DNA of 64,000 nucleotides from Streptomyces sp. NBC_01460 (GCF_036227405.1 NZ_CP109473.1:3410001-3474000); one strand, 5' to 3'; counted from the stretch's first letter, positions 17,421-26,455 are shown. Numbers and translations: made by a program. Notes: generated by a model from the letters alone, not told the origin.

Positions 17421-18935
17421 GTGCCCACGCCGCACCGATCGCCCCGTCCACCGCACCCCCGCACCGCTCCCCCGCACCGCAGGACCCCACGGCAGCCAGG
17501 CACCGGCACCGGCGGCCGTGCCGCGCCGCGGAACCGGGCGGGCGGCCGGAAGCCGCCACCCCGGTGGGGCATGCGGGTCGCCACCGGGCTCTCCGTGCTG
17601 GTGCTCGGCGCCGGCGGGATCGGCCATGCCGTGGTGAGCGGTCTGGAGACGGGGATCGACCGGGTCGACCCGTTCAAGGACATGAAGAACCGCCCCCAGG
17701 GGGGCCACGGAATGAACTTCCTGCTCGTCGGCACCGATGGACGCGACAAGATCACCGCGGCGGAGAGGAAGAAGTACAAGCTGGGCGGCGCGCCCTGCCA
17801 CTGCACCGACACCCTCATGCTCGTCCACGTCTCGGCCGACAAGCGGCGGGCCAGCGTCGTCAGCCTTCCGCGCGACAGCTACGCCGAGCTCCCGGCGCAC
17901 ACCGACGCCACCACGGGCAAGGAGCACTCCCCCCATCCGGTGAAGCTGAACGCCGCGTACGCCGAGGGAGGGCCCCACCTCACGGTGCGGACCGTCGAGC
18001 AGATGACCGGCGTCAAGATCGACCACTACCTGGAGGCCGACTTCACCAGTTTCATGAAGACGGTCGACACCCTGGGCGGGGTGGAGATCTGCACCGCCAA
18101 GCCGCTCAAGGACGCCTACACCGGCCTGGACCTGGCCGCCGGCACCCACGAGCTCGACGGCGGGCAGGCCCTCCAGTACGTACGCTCCCGCCATCTCGAC
18201 GGGGCGGCGGACCTGGGCAGGATGCAGCGCCAGCAGAAGTTCATGGCTGCGCTGATCAAGCGGACGACCAGCAGCGGTGTGCTGATGAACCCGGTGAAGT
18301 TCCAGCGGGTCGCCGCCTCGATGCTCGCATCGGTACGCGCCGACAAGGGCTTCGGTACGGAGCAGCTGCTGGAGCTCGGCAAGGCCATGCGCGGCTTCAC
18401 CCCGGCCTCGTCCGAATTCGCCTCCGTCCCCCTGGAGGAGAAGGGCTTCCCGGTCAAGGGCATCGGCTCCACGGTGAAGTGGGACGCCGCGAAGTCGAAG
18501 AAGATGTTCCAAGCCCTGCGCGAGGACCGGCCGCTCGCTCCGCAGCTGCCGAAGCAGCCCAGGGCGACGCTCGTCGATGTGGCCCCGGAGCAGATCCGGG
18601 TGCAGGTCTACAACGGGACGCCCAGGGACGGGCTCGGCCAGGAGGTCGACGCGGGACTGCGCGCCACCGGCTTCCGCACCACCCGTACCCCGCTGAACGG
18701 CGGTCCGAGCAACCTGACCCGCACGCAGGTCACCTACGACCCGAGGTGGGACCGGTCGGCGAAGTCCCTGGCCGCGGCACTGCCGGGCTGCGAGCTGAGG
18801 GCGGTGAAGGGGCAGGGCGCCACGATGGAGGTCACGGCGGGCTCGGACTTCACCAAGGTGAAGCGGGTGAAGGCGGAGGACCCGCAGCGCGGCGAGTTCG
18901 GCACGGTCACGGGCGACCAGGTGGTCTGCCCCTGA
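17421..18935 (+). CDS. LCP family phosphotransferase, copy 4, with LytR_C domain
   Basis: 504 residues. I take GTG 17421 as start because GGAGGT (17408-17413) lies seven bases ahead; the open frame runs upstream but lacks such a site. A Pro/Arg-rich tail (1-50) and a transmembrane helix (about 53-73) lead to the LCP domain: FLLVGTDGRDKITAAERKKY, SLPRDSYAELP, DHYLEADFTSF and YVRSRHLDGAADLGRMQRQ. LytR_C begins near residue 391 (QIRVQVYNGTPRDGLG). It differs from copies 1-3 by an inserted CHCTDT segment with two cysteines in the LCP core, also typical of one actinobacterial subgroup. Confidence 0.92.
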   Translation: MPTPHRSPRPPHPRTAPPHRRTPRQPGTGTGGRAAPRNRAGGRKPPPRWGMRVATGLSVLVLGAGGIGHAVVSGLETGIDRVDPFKDMKNRPQGGHGMNFLLVGTDGRDKITAAERKKYKLGGAPCHCTDTLMLVHVSADKRRASVVSLPRDSYAELPAHTDATTGKEHSPHPVKLNAAYAEGGPHLTVRTVEQMTGVKIDHYLEADFTSFMKTVDTLGGVEICTAKPLKDAYTGLDLAAGTHELDGGQALQYVRSRHLDGAADLGRMQRQQKFMAALIKRTTSSGVLMNPVKFQRVAASMLASVRADKGFGTEQLLELGKAMRGFTPASSEFASVPLEEKGFPVKGIGSTVKWDAAKSKKMFQALREDRPLAPQLPKQPRATLVDVAPEQIRVQVYNGTPRDGLGQEVDAGLRATGFRTTRTPLNGGPSNLTRTQVTYDPRWDRSAKSLAAALPGCELRAVKGQGATMEVTAGSDFTKVKRVKAEDPQRGEFGTVTGDQVVCP

Positions 18936-18992
18936 CCGTGCCGGGCCCCCGGCAGCCCCGACGGCCTCCGGCGGGTCGCACGCACGGCGCCG

Positions 18993-19166
18993 TACGCACC
19001 AGGTCACCCCTCACGCCGCCGTACACACCGGGTCACCCCTCACGCCGCCGTACGCACCAGGTCACCCCTCACGCCGCCGTACGCACCAGGTCACCCCTCA
19101 CGCCGCCGTGCGCACCAGGTCACCCCTCACGCCGCCGTGCGCACCAGGTCACCCTTCACGGCGCCG
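18993..19166. repeat. Six tandem copies of a 29-bp unit overlapping an MFS gene 3' end
   Basis: Units start at 18993, 19022, 19051, 19080, 19109 and 19138, each exactly 29 bp. Copies 1, 3 and 4 are identical. The others carry one to three substitutions, such as T to C in the last. The last copy runs into the MFS transporter gene: it covers that gene's stop codon and final codons (19149-19166). The array therefore looks like serial duplication of the gene's 3' end plus flank. It lies between converging genes. There are no spacers between units, so it is not a CRISPR. Confidence 0.93.
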
Positions 19167-20573
19167 TGCGAACGCGGTCGCCGCGAGGGCGACGACCGCC
19201 GCGGCCGAGGCGGCCAGCCAGAGTGCCGTGTAGCCGCCCTCGCCCGGTTCGCCGGTGGAGGGCGAGTGGAACGCGCCGAGCAGCGTGGCGAAGACACCGC
19301 CCGCCACGGCCCCGCCCAGCGTCTTCACGTTGTTGTAGAGCGCGGCGGAGATCCCGGTCCTGGCCGGGTCGGACGCCTCGACGATCACCGTCGGCATCGC
19401 TCCCAGGGCCAGCCCTATGCCCAGACCGGTGAACGCGGACCCGGCCGCCATCTGCCAGACCTCCTCGTGCACGAAGGCGAACTGGAGGAAGGTCAGGGCG
19501 ACCAGCCCGAAAGCCGCCATCAGCGTGGGCCGGTAGCCGATCCGCCGGGCGAGGGCCGCCGTGCCCAGCGAGCCGACGACGCTGCCGACGGCACCCGGCA
19601 GCAGGACGAGCGAGATGGACAGCGCGCTCAGTCCGAACCCGTACCCGGCGGTCTCCGGATCGGCCGCGTAGAAGGTCGAGTTGGGTGCCTGGCTGCCGAA
19701 GTAGAAGACACCGAACAGGAAGGCCGCACAGTAGAACGGTGCGGTGGTCCTGTCCGCCAGCGCGCGTACGTCGACCAGGGGCTCGGAGCAGCGCAGTTCC
19801 ACCCGCACCCACACCGCGAGCAGCGCGATGCCCAGCACCACGGGCCCCAGGACCCGCAGGGAGGCCCAGGAGCCGCCCTCCGCCCCTGACACCCCGCCGA
19901 GCAGGGCCACCATGGCGCCGCCGAGGAGCACCACCCCGGCCCGGTCCACCCGGCCGCCGGCCCTGTTCCGCGACTCCGGCACCGCGACGAAGGAGACGGG
20001 CACGCAGATCACGGCGAGCGCGGCCGGCACCAGCAGGGTCAGCCGCAGATCACCGAAGGCGGAGTCCACGAGGCCCATCACCACGCCTCCCGCCATCGCG
20101 CCCACCGTCAGCGCACCCACCAGCCGGGCGATCGCCCGCCGCGCGTCGGCGACCGGGAGCCGGTCCCGTACGAGGGCGATCTCCAGGGGCAGCAGGGCGG
20201 CGATCGGACCCTGGAGCACGCGGCCTGCGAGGAGCGTCGCGTAGTCGGGGGCGAGCGCGACCACGACGCTGCCCACCGCGATCAGGGCCAGGGCGATACG
20301 GAGCATCCGCCGGTGGCCGTGCAGGTCGCCGAGCCGGCCGAAGAGCGGGACGCAGACGGCCGCGGCCAGCAGCTGCACGGAGACGACCCAGTTCAGGGCG
20401 GCCGAGCCGATTCCGAGGTGGTGGGCCAGGTCGGGGAGCAGCGGGGCGATGCCGACCTGCAGGAATCCGCTGGTCACTTCGAAGAGGACGAGGAGTCCGA
20501 CGACGGCGGTGACGGACGCGGACAGCGGCGGCTCGGGAGGAGCGGCCGGCGGCGGGGTCGATGTGGCGGTCAT
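19149..20573 (-). CDS. MFS drug/metabolite exporter (DHA2-like)
   Basis: 474 residues with about 12-14 hydrophobic helices. Motif A is present as GRLGDLHGHRR after the second helix, and GRVLQGPIAALLPLEIALV corresponds to the motif C region of drug:proton antiporters. It would export a small molecule across the cytoplasmic membrane using the proton gradient; substrate unknown. It starts four bases after the stop of the M20 amidohydrolase, so the two form an operon, with an Lrp-type regulator divergent upstream. Its last codons coincide with the terminal unit of the 29-bp tandem array. Confidence 0.88.
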   Translation of the reverse strand: MTATSTPPPAAPPEPPLSASVTAVVGLLVLFEVTSGFLQVGIAPLLPDLAHHLGIGSAALNWVVSVQLLAAAVCVPLFGRLGDLHGHRRMLRIALALIAVGSVVVALAPDYATLLAGRVLQGPIAALLPLEIALVRDRLPVADARRAIARLVGALTVGAMAGGVVMGLVDSAFGDLRLTLLVPAALAVICVPVSFVAVPESRNRAGGRVDRAGVVLLGGAMVALLGGVSGAEGGSWASLRVLGPVVLGIALLAVWVRVELRCSEPLVDVRALADRTTAPFYCAAFLFGVFYFGSQAPNSTFYAADPETAGYGFGLSALSISLVLLPGAVGSVVGSLGTAALARRIGYRPTLMAAFGLVALTFLQFAFVHEEVWQMAAGSAFTGLGIGLALGAMPTVIVEASDPARTGISAALYNNVKTLGGAVAGGVFATLLGAFHSPSTGEPGEGGYTALWLAASAAAVVALAATAFARRREG

Positions 20574-20577
20574 GCGG

Positions 20578-21855
20578 CTACTCCTGCGGGGAGGCGGGTG
20601 TGGCCTCGTCGGCGGGGACGGGCGTGGGTGCGGTCTCGGCGGAGGCTCCGCCCTCCCCGGTGAGCGGGGTGCCGAGCCGGCGCAGCGCCAGTCCGGCGAG
20701 GAGGGCGGCGGCGTGCGGCAGGGCGGCGTCGTCGTAGACGGCCTGCGGGGAGTGGTTCATGGGGGCGGTGGCCGGGTCGGTGCCGGGCGGGCAGGCGCCG
20801 AGGCCGACGAAGGCGCCGGGCACCTGCCTCAGGACGAAGGAGAAGTCCTCGGCGCCCGCCATCGGCTTGGGCGCCTCGAAGACGTGTGCCTCGCCCAGGA
20901 CCTGCCGGGCGGTCTCCAGGGCGAACGCGGCCTCGCCCGCGTCGTTGACGGTCGGCGGGTACTGCTCGACGTAGTCGATGTCGGCGGTGACCCCGTGGGC
21001 GGCGGCCACGCCCCGCACGGTCCGCTCGAAGGCGGCGCGCACCCGGGCGTGGGAGGCGTCGGAGAAGGTCCGCACCGTGGCGGCGAAGCGGGCGGTCTCC
21101 GGGATGACGTTGGCGGCGGTGCCCGCCTCGATCCTCCCGACCGTGACGACGGCCGGGTCGAAGACGTCGATCTCGCGGGTGACGGCCGTCTGGAGCGCGG
21201 TCACCATCGCGCAGAGCGCGGGGACCGGGTCGGCCGCGGAGTGCGGCGAGGAGCCGTGGCCGCCGCGCCCCCGCACCGTGACCTCGACGGCGTCGGAGGC
21301 GGCGAGCATGGGGCCGGGCCGGGTCGCCGCGAAGCCGGTGGGCGCGCCGGTGGAGATGACGTGCAGCGCGTAGGCGGCGACGACCCGTTCCCCGGCCGCG
21401 TCGAGGACACCCTCGTCGATCATGATCTGCGCGCCGCCCTGGCCCTCCTCTCCCGGCTGGAACATGAGGACCACGTCCCCGGCGAGCTCCTCACGCCGGG
21501 CGGCCAGCAGCCGGGCGGCGCCGACGAGCCCGGTGACGTGCAGGTCGTGGCCGCAGGCGTGCATCCGGCCGTCGAGGACCGAGGCGTACGGGAGTCCCGT
21601 GTCCTCCTGGACCGGGAGCGCGTCCATGTCGCCGCGGAGCAGCACGGCGGGTCCTGGACGGCCGCCGCGGAGTACGGCGGTGACGGAGCTCAGCGCCGTG
21701 CCGGTGCGTATCTCCAGGCCGAGGCCGTCCAGGGCGGCGAGGATCTTCGCCTGGGTCAGGGGCAGGTCGAGGCCGAGCTCGGGCTCCCGGTGCAGGGCGT
21801 GGCGGAGTTCGGTCAGGGCGGGGGCGAGGTCACGGGCCTCGTGGAGCAGGGACAT
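20578..21855 (-). CDS. M20 family amidohydrolase (hippuricase/IAA-amino acid hydrolase-like)
   Basis: 425 residues from ATG 21855 (MSLLHEARDLAPAL); an in-frame ATG at 21885 would add ten residues. Metal-binding motifs of M20D peptidases are present: GDMDALPVQE, MHACGHDLHVTG and QPGEEGQGGA. The insert dimerisation domain with RGRGGHGSSPHSA and the C-terminal GAEDFSF follow. These cytoplasmic enzymes hydrolyse N-acyl or amide-linked amino acids. Coupled to an exporter and facing an Lrp-type regulator, it may belong to an amino-acid-conjugate degradation/export unit. Substrate not deducible. Confidence 0.88.
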   Translation of the reverse strand: MSLLHEARDLAPALTELRHALHREPELGLDLPLTQAKILAALDGLGLEIRTGTALSSVTAVLRGGRPGPAVLLRGDMDALPVQEDTGLPYASVLDGRMHACGHDLHVTGLVGAARLLAARREELAGDVVLMFQPGEEGQGGAQIMIDEGVLDAAGERVVAAYALHVISTGAPTGFAATRPGPMLAASDAVEVTVRGRGGHGSSPHSAADPVPALCAMVTALQTAVTREIDVFDPAVVTVGRIEAGTAANVIPETARFAATVRTFSDASHARVRAAFERTVRGVAAAHGVTADIDYVEQYPPTVNDAGEAAFALETARQVLGEAHVFEAPKPMAGAEDFSFVLRQVPGAFVGLGACPPGTDPATAPMNHSPQAVYDDAALPHAAALLAGLALRRLGTPLTGEGGASAETAPTPVPADEATPASPQE

Positions 21856-21914
21856 GGGCGTATCGTGCGGAACAGAACCCCTCATCCATGATCGTCCGCA
21901 GGAAAGCGCTCCTC

Positions 21915-23057
21915 ATGAGCCGATCGACGCATGAATCCACCAGCCCCACAGCGGCCGGTCACTCCGAGCGTCTGCTGCGCGCGGAGCAGCCGGAACCGCT
22001 GGACGAGCTGGACTACCTCCTCATCACCGCGCTCCAGACCTCCCCCCGGGCGGAGTGGGCGCAGATCGGGAAGGTGCTCGGGGTGGACGCCTCGACGGCG
22101 GCGCGCCGCTGGAACCGGCTCACGGAGGCAGGACACGCCTGGCTCAGCTGTTACACGGTGGCGGTGGGGCCCACGGTGCCGATCATCGCGTTCATCGAGG
22201 TCGACTGCGCCGCCGGAACCCTGCACGAGGTGGCGGCCGAGATCGCCGACGATCCGCACCTGATCACCATCGAGCACCTCACCGGGGCCCGGGACCTGGT
22301 GCTCACCGCGGCCTTCCCGGATCTGGCGGCGCTCACGCGCTACCTCAGCTTCCGGCTCGGCCGGCTGCCCGGGGTGTCGGCCACCCGGTCCCAGACGGCG
22401 ACCGCCGTCCACACCGAGGGCAGCCGCTGGCGGCTGGACCGGCTGGACCCCGACAGCCAGGACCTGCTGGCGAAGGACCGGGGACCGGCCATGCCCCGGC
22501 GCGGGCTGCCCGCCCCGGACGCGCTGGACACCCGGCTCTACCTGCTGCTGAGCGAGGACTTCCGGCAGCCCGCGGCCCGCCTCGCCGAACTCCTCGGCGT
22601 CAGCCCCTCCACCGTGCGCCGCAGGCTGGACCGCATGCACCGGCAGGACGCCCTCGTCTACCGCTGCGAGGTGGCCCGCCATCTCTCCGGCTGGCCGATC
22701 TCGGTCACCCTCTGGGGCATCGCCCCGGCCGGCGAGACCGCGCGCATCGCCTCCCAGCTCATCCGGATGCGTGAGACCCGGCTCTGTGCCTCCCTGACGG
22801 GCCCGCACAACCTGATGCTCACGGTGTGGCTGCGCTCGGCCGAGGACATCGGCGCGTTCGAGGCCCGGCTGGCGGACCGCTTCCCCGAGCTCGCCGTCGT
22901 GGACCGGGCGGTGGCCCTGTGGCAGCTCAAGATCGCCGGCCACCTCCTGGACCCCCGGGGCCGTCACATCAGGGGCGTACCCGTGACCTTCTGGGAGGAG
23001 CCCGGGGCGGAGCGGGCCGAGGACGCGCTGGTGGACCGCCTGCGCGTGCCCCGCTGA
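21915..23057 (+). CDS. Lrp/AsnC family regulator, tandem two-unit form
   Basis: 380 residues from ATG 21915 (AGGA 11 bases upstream); ATG 21888 is an alternative. The protein has two Lrp/AsnC units. A first winged helix-turn-helix (DELDYLLITALQTSPRAEWA, VLGVDASTAARRWNRL) and its ligand-binding domain are followed by a second pair (LDTRLYLLLSEDFRQPAARL, LLGVSPSTVRRRLDRM). Such tandem forms are about twice the length of E. coli Lrp. They respond to amino acids or related metabolites. It diverges from the M20/MFS operon with about 60 bp between starts, and probably controls that operon and itself. Confidence 0.9.
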   Translation: MSRSTHESTSPTAAGHSERLLRAEQPEPLDELDYLLITALQTSPRAEWAQIGKVLGVDASTAARRWNRLTEAGHAWLSCYTVAVGPTVPIIAFIEVDCAAGTLHEVAAEIADDPHLITIEHLTGARDLVLTAAFPDLAALTRYLSFRLGRLPGVSATRSQTATAVHTEGSRWRLDRLDPDSQDLLAKDRGPAMPRRGLPAPDALDTRLYLLLSEDFRQPAARLAELLGVSPSTVRRRLDRMHRQDALVYRCEVARHLSGWPISVTLWGIAPAGETARIASQLIRMRETRLCASLTGPHNLMLTVWLRSAEDIGAFEARLADRFPELAVVDRAVALWQLKIAGHLLDPRGRHIRGVPVTFWEEPGAERAEDALVDRLRVPR

Positions 23058-23077
23058 CCGGGACGTACGGCCGGAGG

Positions 23078-23626
23078 TCAGTCGTCGATGCCCTCGGCGG
23101 CCCGCTGCTCCCGCAGTTCCTTGATCGCGCGACGGCGGGCGAGGCGGTGCGTACGCCGGATCTGCGCCTCCTGGTAGCGCCGCTTGTCGCGCTCCGTCTC
23201 CGGGGCCACCTGCGGCACGCGGCGCGGCTTGCCCTCCTCGTCGACGGCGGCGAACACCAGGTAGGCGCTGCCGACCTGCTGGGCGGGGGTCGACTCGTTC
23301 CACCGCTCGGCCATGACGCGGACGCCGACCTCCATCGAGGAGCGGCCGGTCCAGTTCACCTGGGCGCGGACGTGAACGAGGTCACCGACGCGGACCGGCT
23401 CCAGGAAGACCATCTCGTCCATCGAGGCCGTCACGGCCGGACCGCCGGAGTGCCGGCCAGCGACCGCCCCTGCCGCGTCGTCGACCAGCTTCATGATCAC
23501 GCCGCCGTGCACCGTACCCAGGAGGTTGGTGTCGTTGCCGGTCATGATGTGGCTGAGGGTGGTCCGGGAGGCCGAGGTCGGCTTGACCGGAATATCGCCC
23601 TCCGGTTGCTGGGGCTGATCTGTCAT
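23078..23626 (-). CDS. Acyl-CoA thioesterase (hotdog fold, BFIT/YciA type)
   Basis: 182 residues from ATG 23626, with AAGGTGG five bases upstream; a GTG three codons earlier is possible. The hotdog helix region shows NLLGTVHGGVIMKLVDDAAG, where the asparagine and aspartate are the usual catalytic residues, and TASMDEMVFLEPVRVGD follows. It hydrolyses acyl-CoA to free acid and CoA in the cytoplasm. The C-terminal 45 residues are highly charged and Arg-rich (RRRAIKELREQRAAEG). It converges on the Lrp gene with 20 bp between stops and diverges from LCP copy 5. Confidence 0.9.
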   Translation of the reverse strand: MTDQPQQPEGDIPVKPTSASRTTLSHIMTGNDTNLLGTVHGGVIMKLVDDAAGAVAGRHSGGPAVTASMDEMVFLEPVRVGDLVHVRAQVNWTGRSSMEVGVRVMAERWNESTPAQQVGSAYLVFAAVDEEGKPRRVPQVAPETERDKRRYQEAQIRRTHRLARRRAIKELREQRAAEGIDD

Positions 23627-23745
23627 GCCCTCCACCTTATGCGGGGGCTTGCACCCGGTTGCATTGCATCAGCTTGGCAACAGCCGTGACCCGATCCTCC
23701 GTACACCCTGTAAGAGCCGCAGGGCGAGACGGCACACTGGTCCGC

Positions 23746-25029
23746 ATGAGCGATTGGCCCGAAGGACGGAACGGCGGACCCGACGAGCGCTACGGGCGGG
23801 GCAGCGGAAGCCCGCAGCCCGAGGGTGCCCGCGCCATGCCGCACGTCCGGCGGCGCCCGACGCCGCCGCAGTCCCCGCCCCGGATCCCCCCGCAGCAGGG
23901 ACAGGGGTACGACGGTTACGGCGAGACCCCCGGTTACGACAGCGGCTACAACACGGGCCAGGTCTACGGCGGCGGACAGGGCGGCGGCCAGCACGGCGGC
24001 GGCGGCGGTCGCGGCGGTGACAGCGGCTACGTACAGACCCGCCCCGCCCCCAACTGGGGCCGGCGGATCAAGGTGGGCGCGCTGACCCTGGTCGTCGTGG
24101 TGCTCGCCGTCTCCGTCGGCACGTACTTCTGGGCCGACGGCAAGCTGAAGCGCGAGGTCGACCTCTCCAAGGTCATCGACCGTCCCTCCGAGGGCGACGG
24201 CACGAACTACCTGGTCGTGGGCTCCGACAGCCGCGAGGGCATGACGGCCGAGGACAAGAAGAAGCTGCACACCGGTTCCGCCGAGGGCAAGCGGACCGAC
24301 TCGATGATGATCCTGCACGACGGTTCCAACGGCCCGACGCTGATCTCGCTCCCCCGCGACTCCAACGTCGAGATCCCGTCCTTCAAGGGGTCCGAGTCCG
24401 GGAAGACGTTCGCAGGCACCGGCCGCCAGGTGAAGCTGAACGCCGCGTACGCCGAGGACGGCCCGGAGCTGCTCGTCCGCACGGTCGAGTTCAACACCGG
24501 CCTGCACATCGACCACTACGTCGAGATCGGCTTCGGCGGCTTCGCCAACATCGTGGACGCCATCGGCGGCGTCGAGATGGACATCCCCAAGGCCTTCAAG
24601 GACAAGAAGTCCGGCGCCGACTTCCAGGCCGGCAAGCAGACGCTGAACGGTGAACAGTCCCTCGCCTTCGTCCGCACCCGTTACGCGTTCGCGGGCAGCG
24701 ACCTGGACCGCACGAAGAACCAGCAGAAGTTCCTCGCGGCGCTGGCCTCCCAGACGGCGACCCCGTCGACGATCCTCAACCCGTTCAGGCTCTACCCGAC
24801 GATGGGCGCGGGCCTGGACACCCTGGTCGTGGACAAGGACATGTCGCTCTGGTCGCTCGGCAACATGTTCTTCGCGATGAAGGGCGTGACGGGCGGTGAG
24901 GGCACGTCGATGAACATCCCGCTCTCGGGCCAGAGCGTGAACGGCAACCTGGTCTGGGACAAGGACAAGGTCAAGCAGCTCGTGGAGCAGCTGAAGAACG
25001 ACGAGAAGGTCACGGTCAAGGGCAGCTGA
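23746..25029 (+). CDS. LCP family phosphotransferase, copy 5
   Basis: 427 residues. ATG 23746 (MSDWPEGRNGG) is chosen over an open-frame extension to 23659. The cytoplasmic tail (1-105) is a Gly/Tyr/Gln-rich low-complexity stretch (GYDSGYNTGQVYGGGQGGGQ). A transmembrane helix at about 107-128 precedes the LCP domain: YLVVGSDSREGMTAEDKKK, SLPRDSNVEIPSF, DHYVEIGFGGF and FVRTRYAFAGSDLDRTKNQQ. It has no LytR_C domain. It is predicted to join wall polymers to peptidoglycan. Terminator at 25048-25082. Confidence 0.93.
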   Translation: MSDWPEGRNGGPDERYGRGSGSPQPEGARAMPHVRRRPTPPQSPPRIPPQQGQGYDGYGETPGYDSGYNTGQVYGGGQGGGQHGGGGGRGGDSGYVQTRPAPNWGRRIKVGALTLVVVVLAVSVGTYFWADGKLKREVDLSKVIDRPSEGDGTNYLVVGSDSREGMTAEDKKKLHTGSAEGKRTDSMMILHDGSNGPTLISLPRDSNVEIPSFKGSESGKTFAGTGRQVKLNAAYAEDGPELLVRTVEFNTGLHIDHYVEIGFGGFANIVDAIGGVEMDIPKAFKDKKSGADFQAGKQTLNGEQSLAFVRTRYAFAGSDLDRTKNQQKFLAALASQTATPSTILNPFRLYPTMGAGLDTLVVDKDMSLWSLGNMFFAMKGVTGGEGTSMNIPLSGQSVNGNLVWDKDKVKQLVEQLKNDEKVTVKGS

Positions 25030-25047
25030 CCGGCACCCGGCCTGCAC

Positions 25048-25082
25048 GAGGCCCCCTCACCCACCGCGGGTGAGGGGGCCTC
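25048..25082 (+). terminator. Terminator after LCP copy 5
   Basis: Perfect 15-bp stem (25048-25062 with 25068-25082), 5-base loop, 18 bp past the stop codon. Confidence 0.85.
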
Positions 25083-25240
25083 TGCCTGTTCCGCCCACCG
25101 CCCCGGCCCTCACCGGCCGCCGCGACCTCGAAGTCCTGCGCCAGTGGCTCCGCCGGGCCGCCACCGCGACCTCCGCCGACGAGATCTCCACTGCGGGACG
25201 GCTCGCCTCCGGGCAGCCGACCGCCCGTGGACGTGAGAAA

Positions 25241-25270
25241 AGGGAGCCCTCGCCGAAGCAAGGGCTCCCT
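25241..25270 (-). terminator. Terminator of acyl-CoA dehydrogenase gene
   Basis: 10-bp perfect stem AGGGAGCCCT (25241-25250) with its complement at 25261-25270, 10-base loop. On the minus strand it is followed by CCTTTTCTC, a short T-run, so it fits the gene starting at 26455. Between the two terminators (25083-25240) I see no supported gene. Confidence 0.75.
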
Positions 25271-25288
25271 CGTCCGACGTGCGGGGAA

Positions 25289-26455
25289 CTACGGCAGGTT
25301 GCGGGCCATGACGATGCGCTGGACCTGGTTCGTGCCCTCGTAGATCTGGGTGATCTTGGCGTCGCGCATCATGCGCTCGACCGGGTAGTCGCGGGTGTAG
25401 CCGTAGCCGCCGAGGAGCTGGACGGCGTCGGTGGTGACCTCCATGGCGACGTCGGAGGCGAAGCACTTGGCCGCGGCGCCGAAGAAGGTCAGGTCGCCGT
25501 CGAGGCGCTCGGACTTGGCGGCGGCGCTGTAGGTGAGCTGGCGGGCGGCCTCCAGCTTCATCGCCATGTCGGCGAGCATGAACTGGATGCCCTGGAAGTC
25601 GCCGATCGGCTTGCCGAACTGCTTGCGCTCCTGGACGTAGCCCTTGGCGTAGTCCAGGGCGCCCTGGGCGATGCCGAGTGCCTGGGCCGCGATCGTGATG
25701 CGGGTGTGGTCCAGGGTCTTCATCGCGGTGGCGAAGCCGGTGCCCTCCTCGCCGATCATGCGGTCGGCGGGGATGCGGACGTTGTCGAGGTAGACCTCGC
25801 GCGTCGGAGAGCCCTTGATGCCGAGCTTCTTCTCCGGGGCGCCGAAGGAGACGCCCTCGTCGGACTTCTCGACGACGAACGCCGAGATGCCCTTGGAGCG
25901 CTTCGTCGGGTCGGTGACGGCCATGACCGTGTAGTACTCGGACTCGCCCGCGTTGGTGATCCAGCGCTTGACGCCGTTGAGGACCCAGAAGTCGCCGTCG
26001 CGCACGGCCTTGGTCTTCATGCCCGCCGCGTCGGAGCCGGCGTCCGGCTCGGACAGGGCGTACGAGAACATCGCGTCGCCCTTGGCGAGCGGGCCCAGGT
26101 ACTTCTTCTTCAGGTCCTCGGAGCCGGAGAGGATCACCGGGAGCGAGCCCAGCTTGTTCACGGCCGGGATCAGGGACGAGGACGCGCAGACACGGGCCAC
26201 CTCCTCGATCACGATGACCGTGGCGAGCGCGTCGGCTCCCGCGCCGCCGTACTCCTCCGGGACGTGGACCGCGTGCAGGTCCGAGGCGACCAGCGCGTCC
26301 AGCGCCTCCCGCGGGAAGCGCGCCTCCTCGTCCACCGCGGCGGCGTGCGGGGCGATCTTCGCCTCGGCGAGCGAACGGATCGTCTCGCGGAGCATGTCGT
26401 GCTCCTCGGCCGGACGGTACAGGTCGAAATCGGTCGAACCCGCCAAGATGTTCAC
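25289..26455 (-). CDS. Acyl-CoA dehydrogenase
   Basis: 388 residues, full length for the short/medium-chain family. It shows the FAD/substrate signature YALSEPDAGSDAAGMKTKA, RWITNAGESEYYTVM and the C-terminal QIYEGTNQVQRIVMARNLP, whose glutamate is the usual catalytic base in this family. It introduces the alpha-beta double bond in acyl-CoA esters, passing electrons to ETF, in fatty-acid or branched-chain breakdown. Monocistronic with its own terminator. The divergent upstream region (26456-26495) is AT-rich by local standards and contains CTAAC and GTTAAG elements that may be a repressor site. Confidence 0.94.
   Translation of the reverse strand: MNILAGSTDFDLYRPAEEHDMLRETIRSLAEAKIAPHAAAVDEEARFPREALDALVASDLHAVHVPEEYGGAGADALATVIVIEEVARVCASSSLIPAVNKLGSLPVILSGSEDLKKKYLGPLAKGDAMFSYALSEPDAGSDAAGMKTKAVRDGDFWVLNGVKRWITNAGESEYYTVMAVTDPTKRSKGISAFVVEKSDEGVSFGAPEKKLGIKGSPTREVYLDNVRIPADRMIGEEGTGFATAMKTLDHTRITIAAQALGIAQGALDYAKGYVQERKQFGKPIGDFQGIQFMLADMAMKLEAARQLTYSAAAKSERLDGDLTFFGAAAKCFASDVAMEVTTDAVQLLGGYGYTRDYPVERMMRDAKITQIYEGTNQVQRIVMARNLP

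Noticed and set aside
18993..19166. Possible CRISPR array
   Set aside because: Units are directly adjacent with no unique spacers, and no cas gene is near.
25083..25240. Short open frame DLEVLRQWLRRAATATSADE between two terminators
   Set aside because: No ribosome site, no clear start, and no family match that I recognise. It could be a gene remnant but is not supported.
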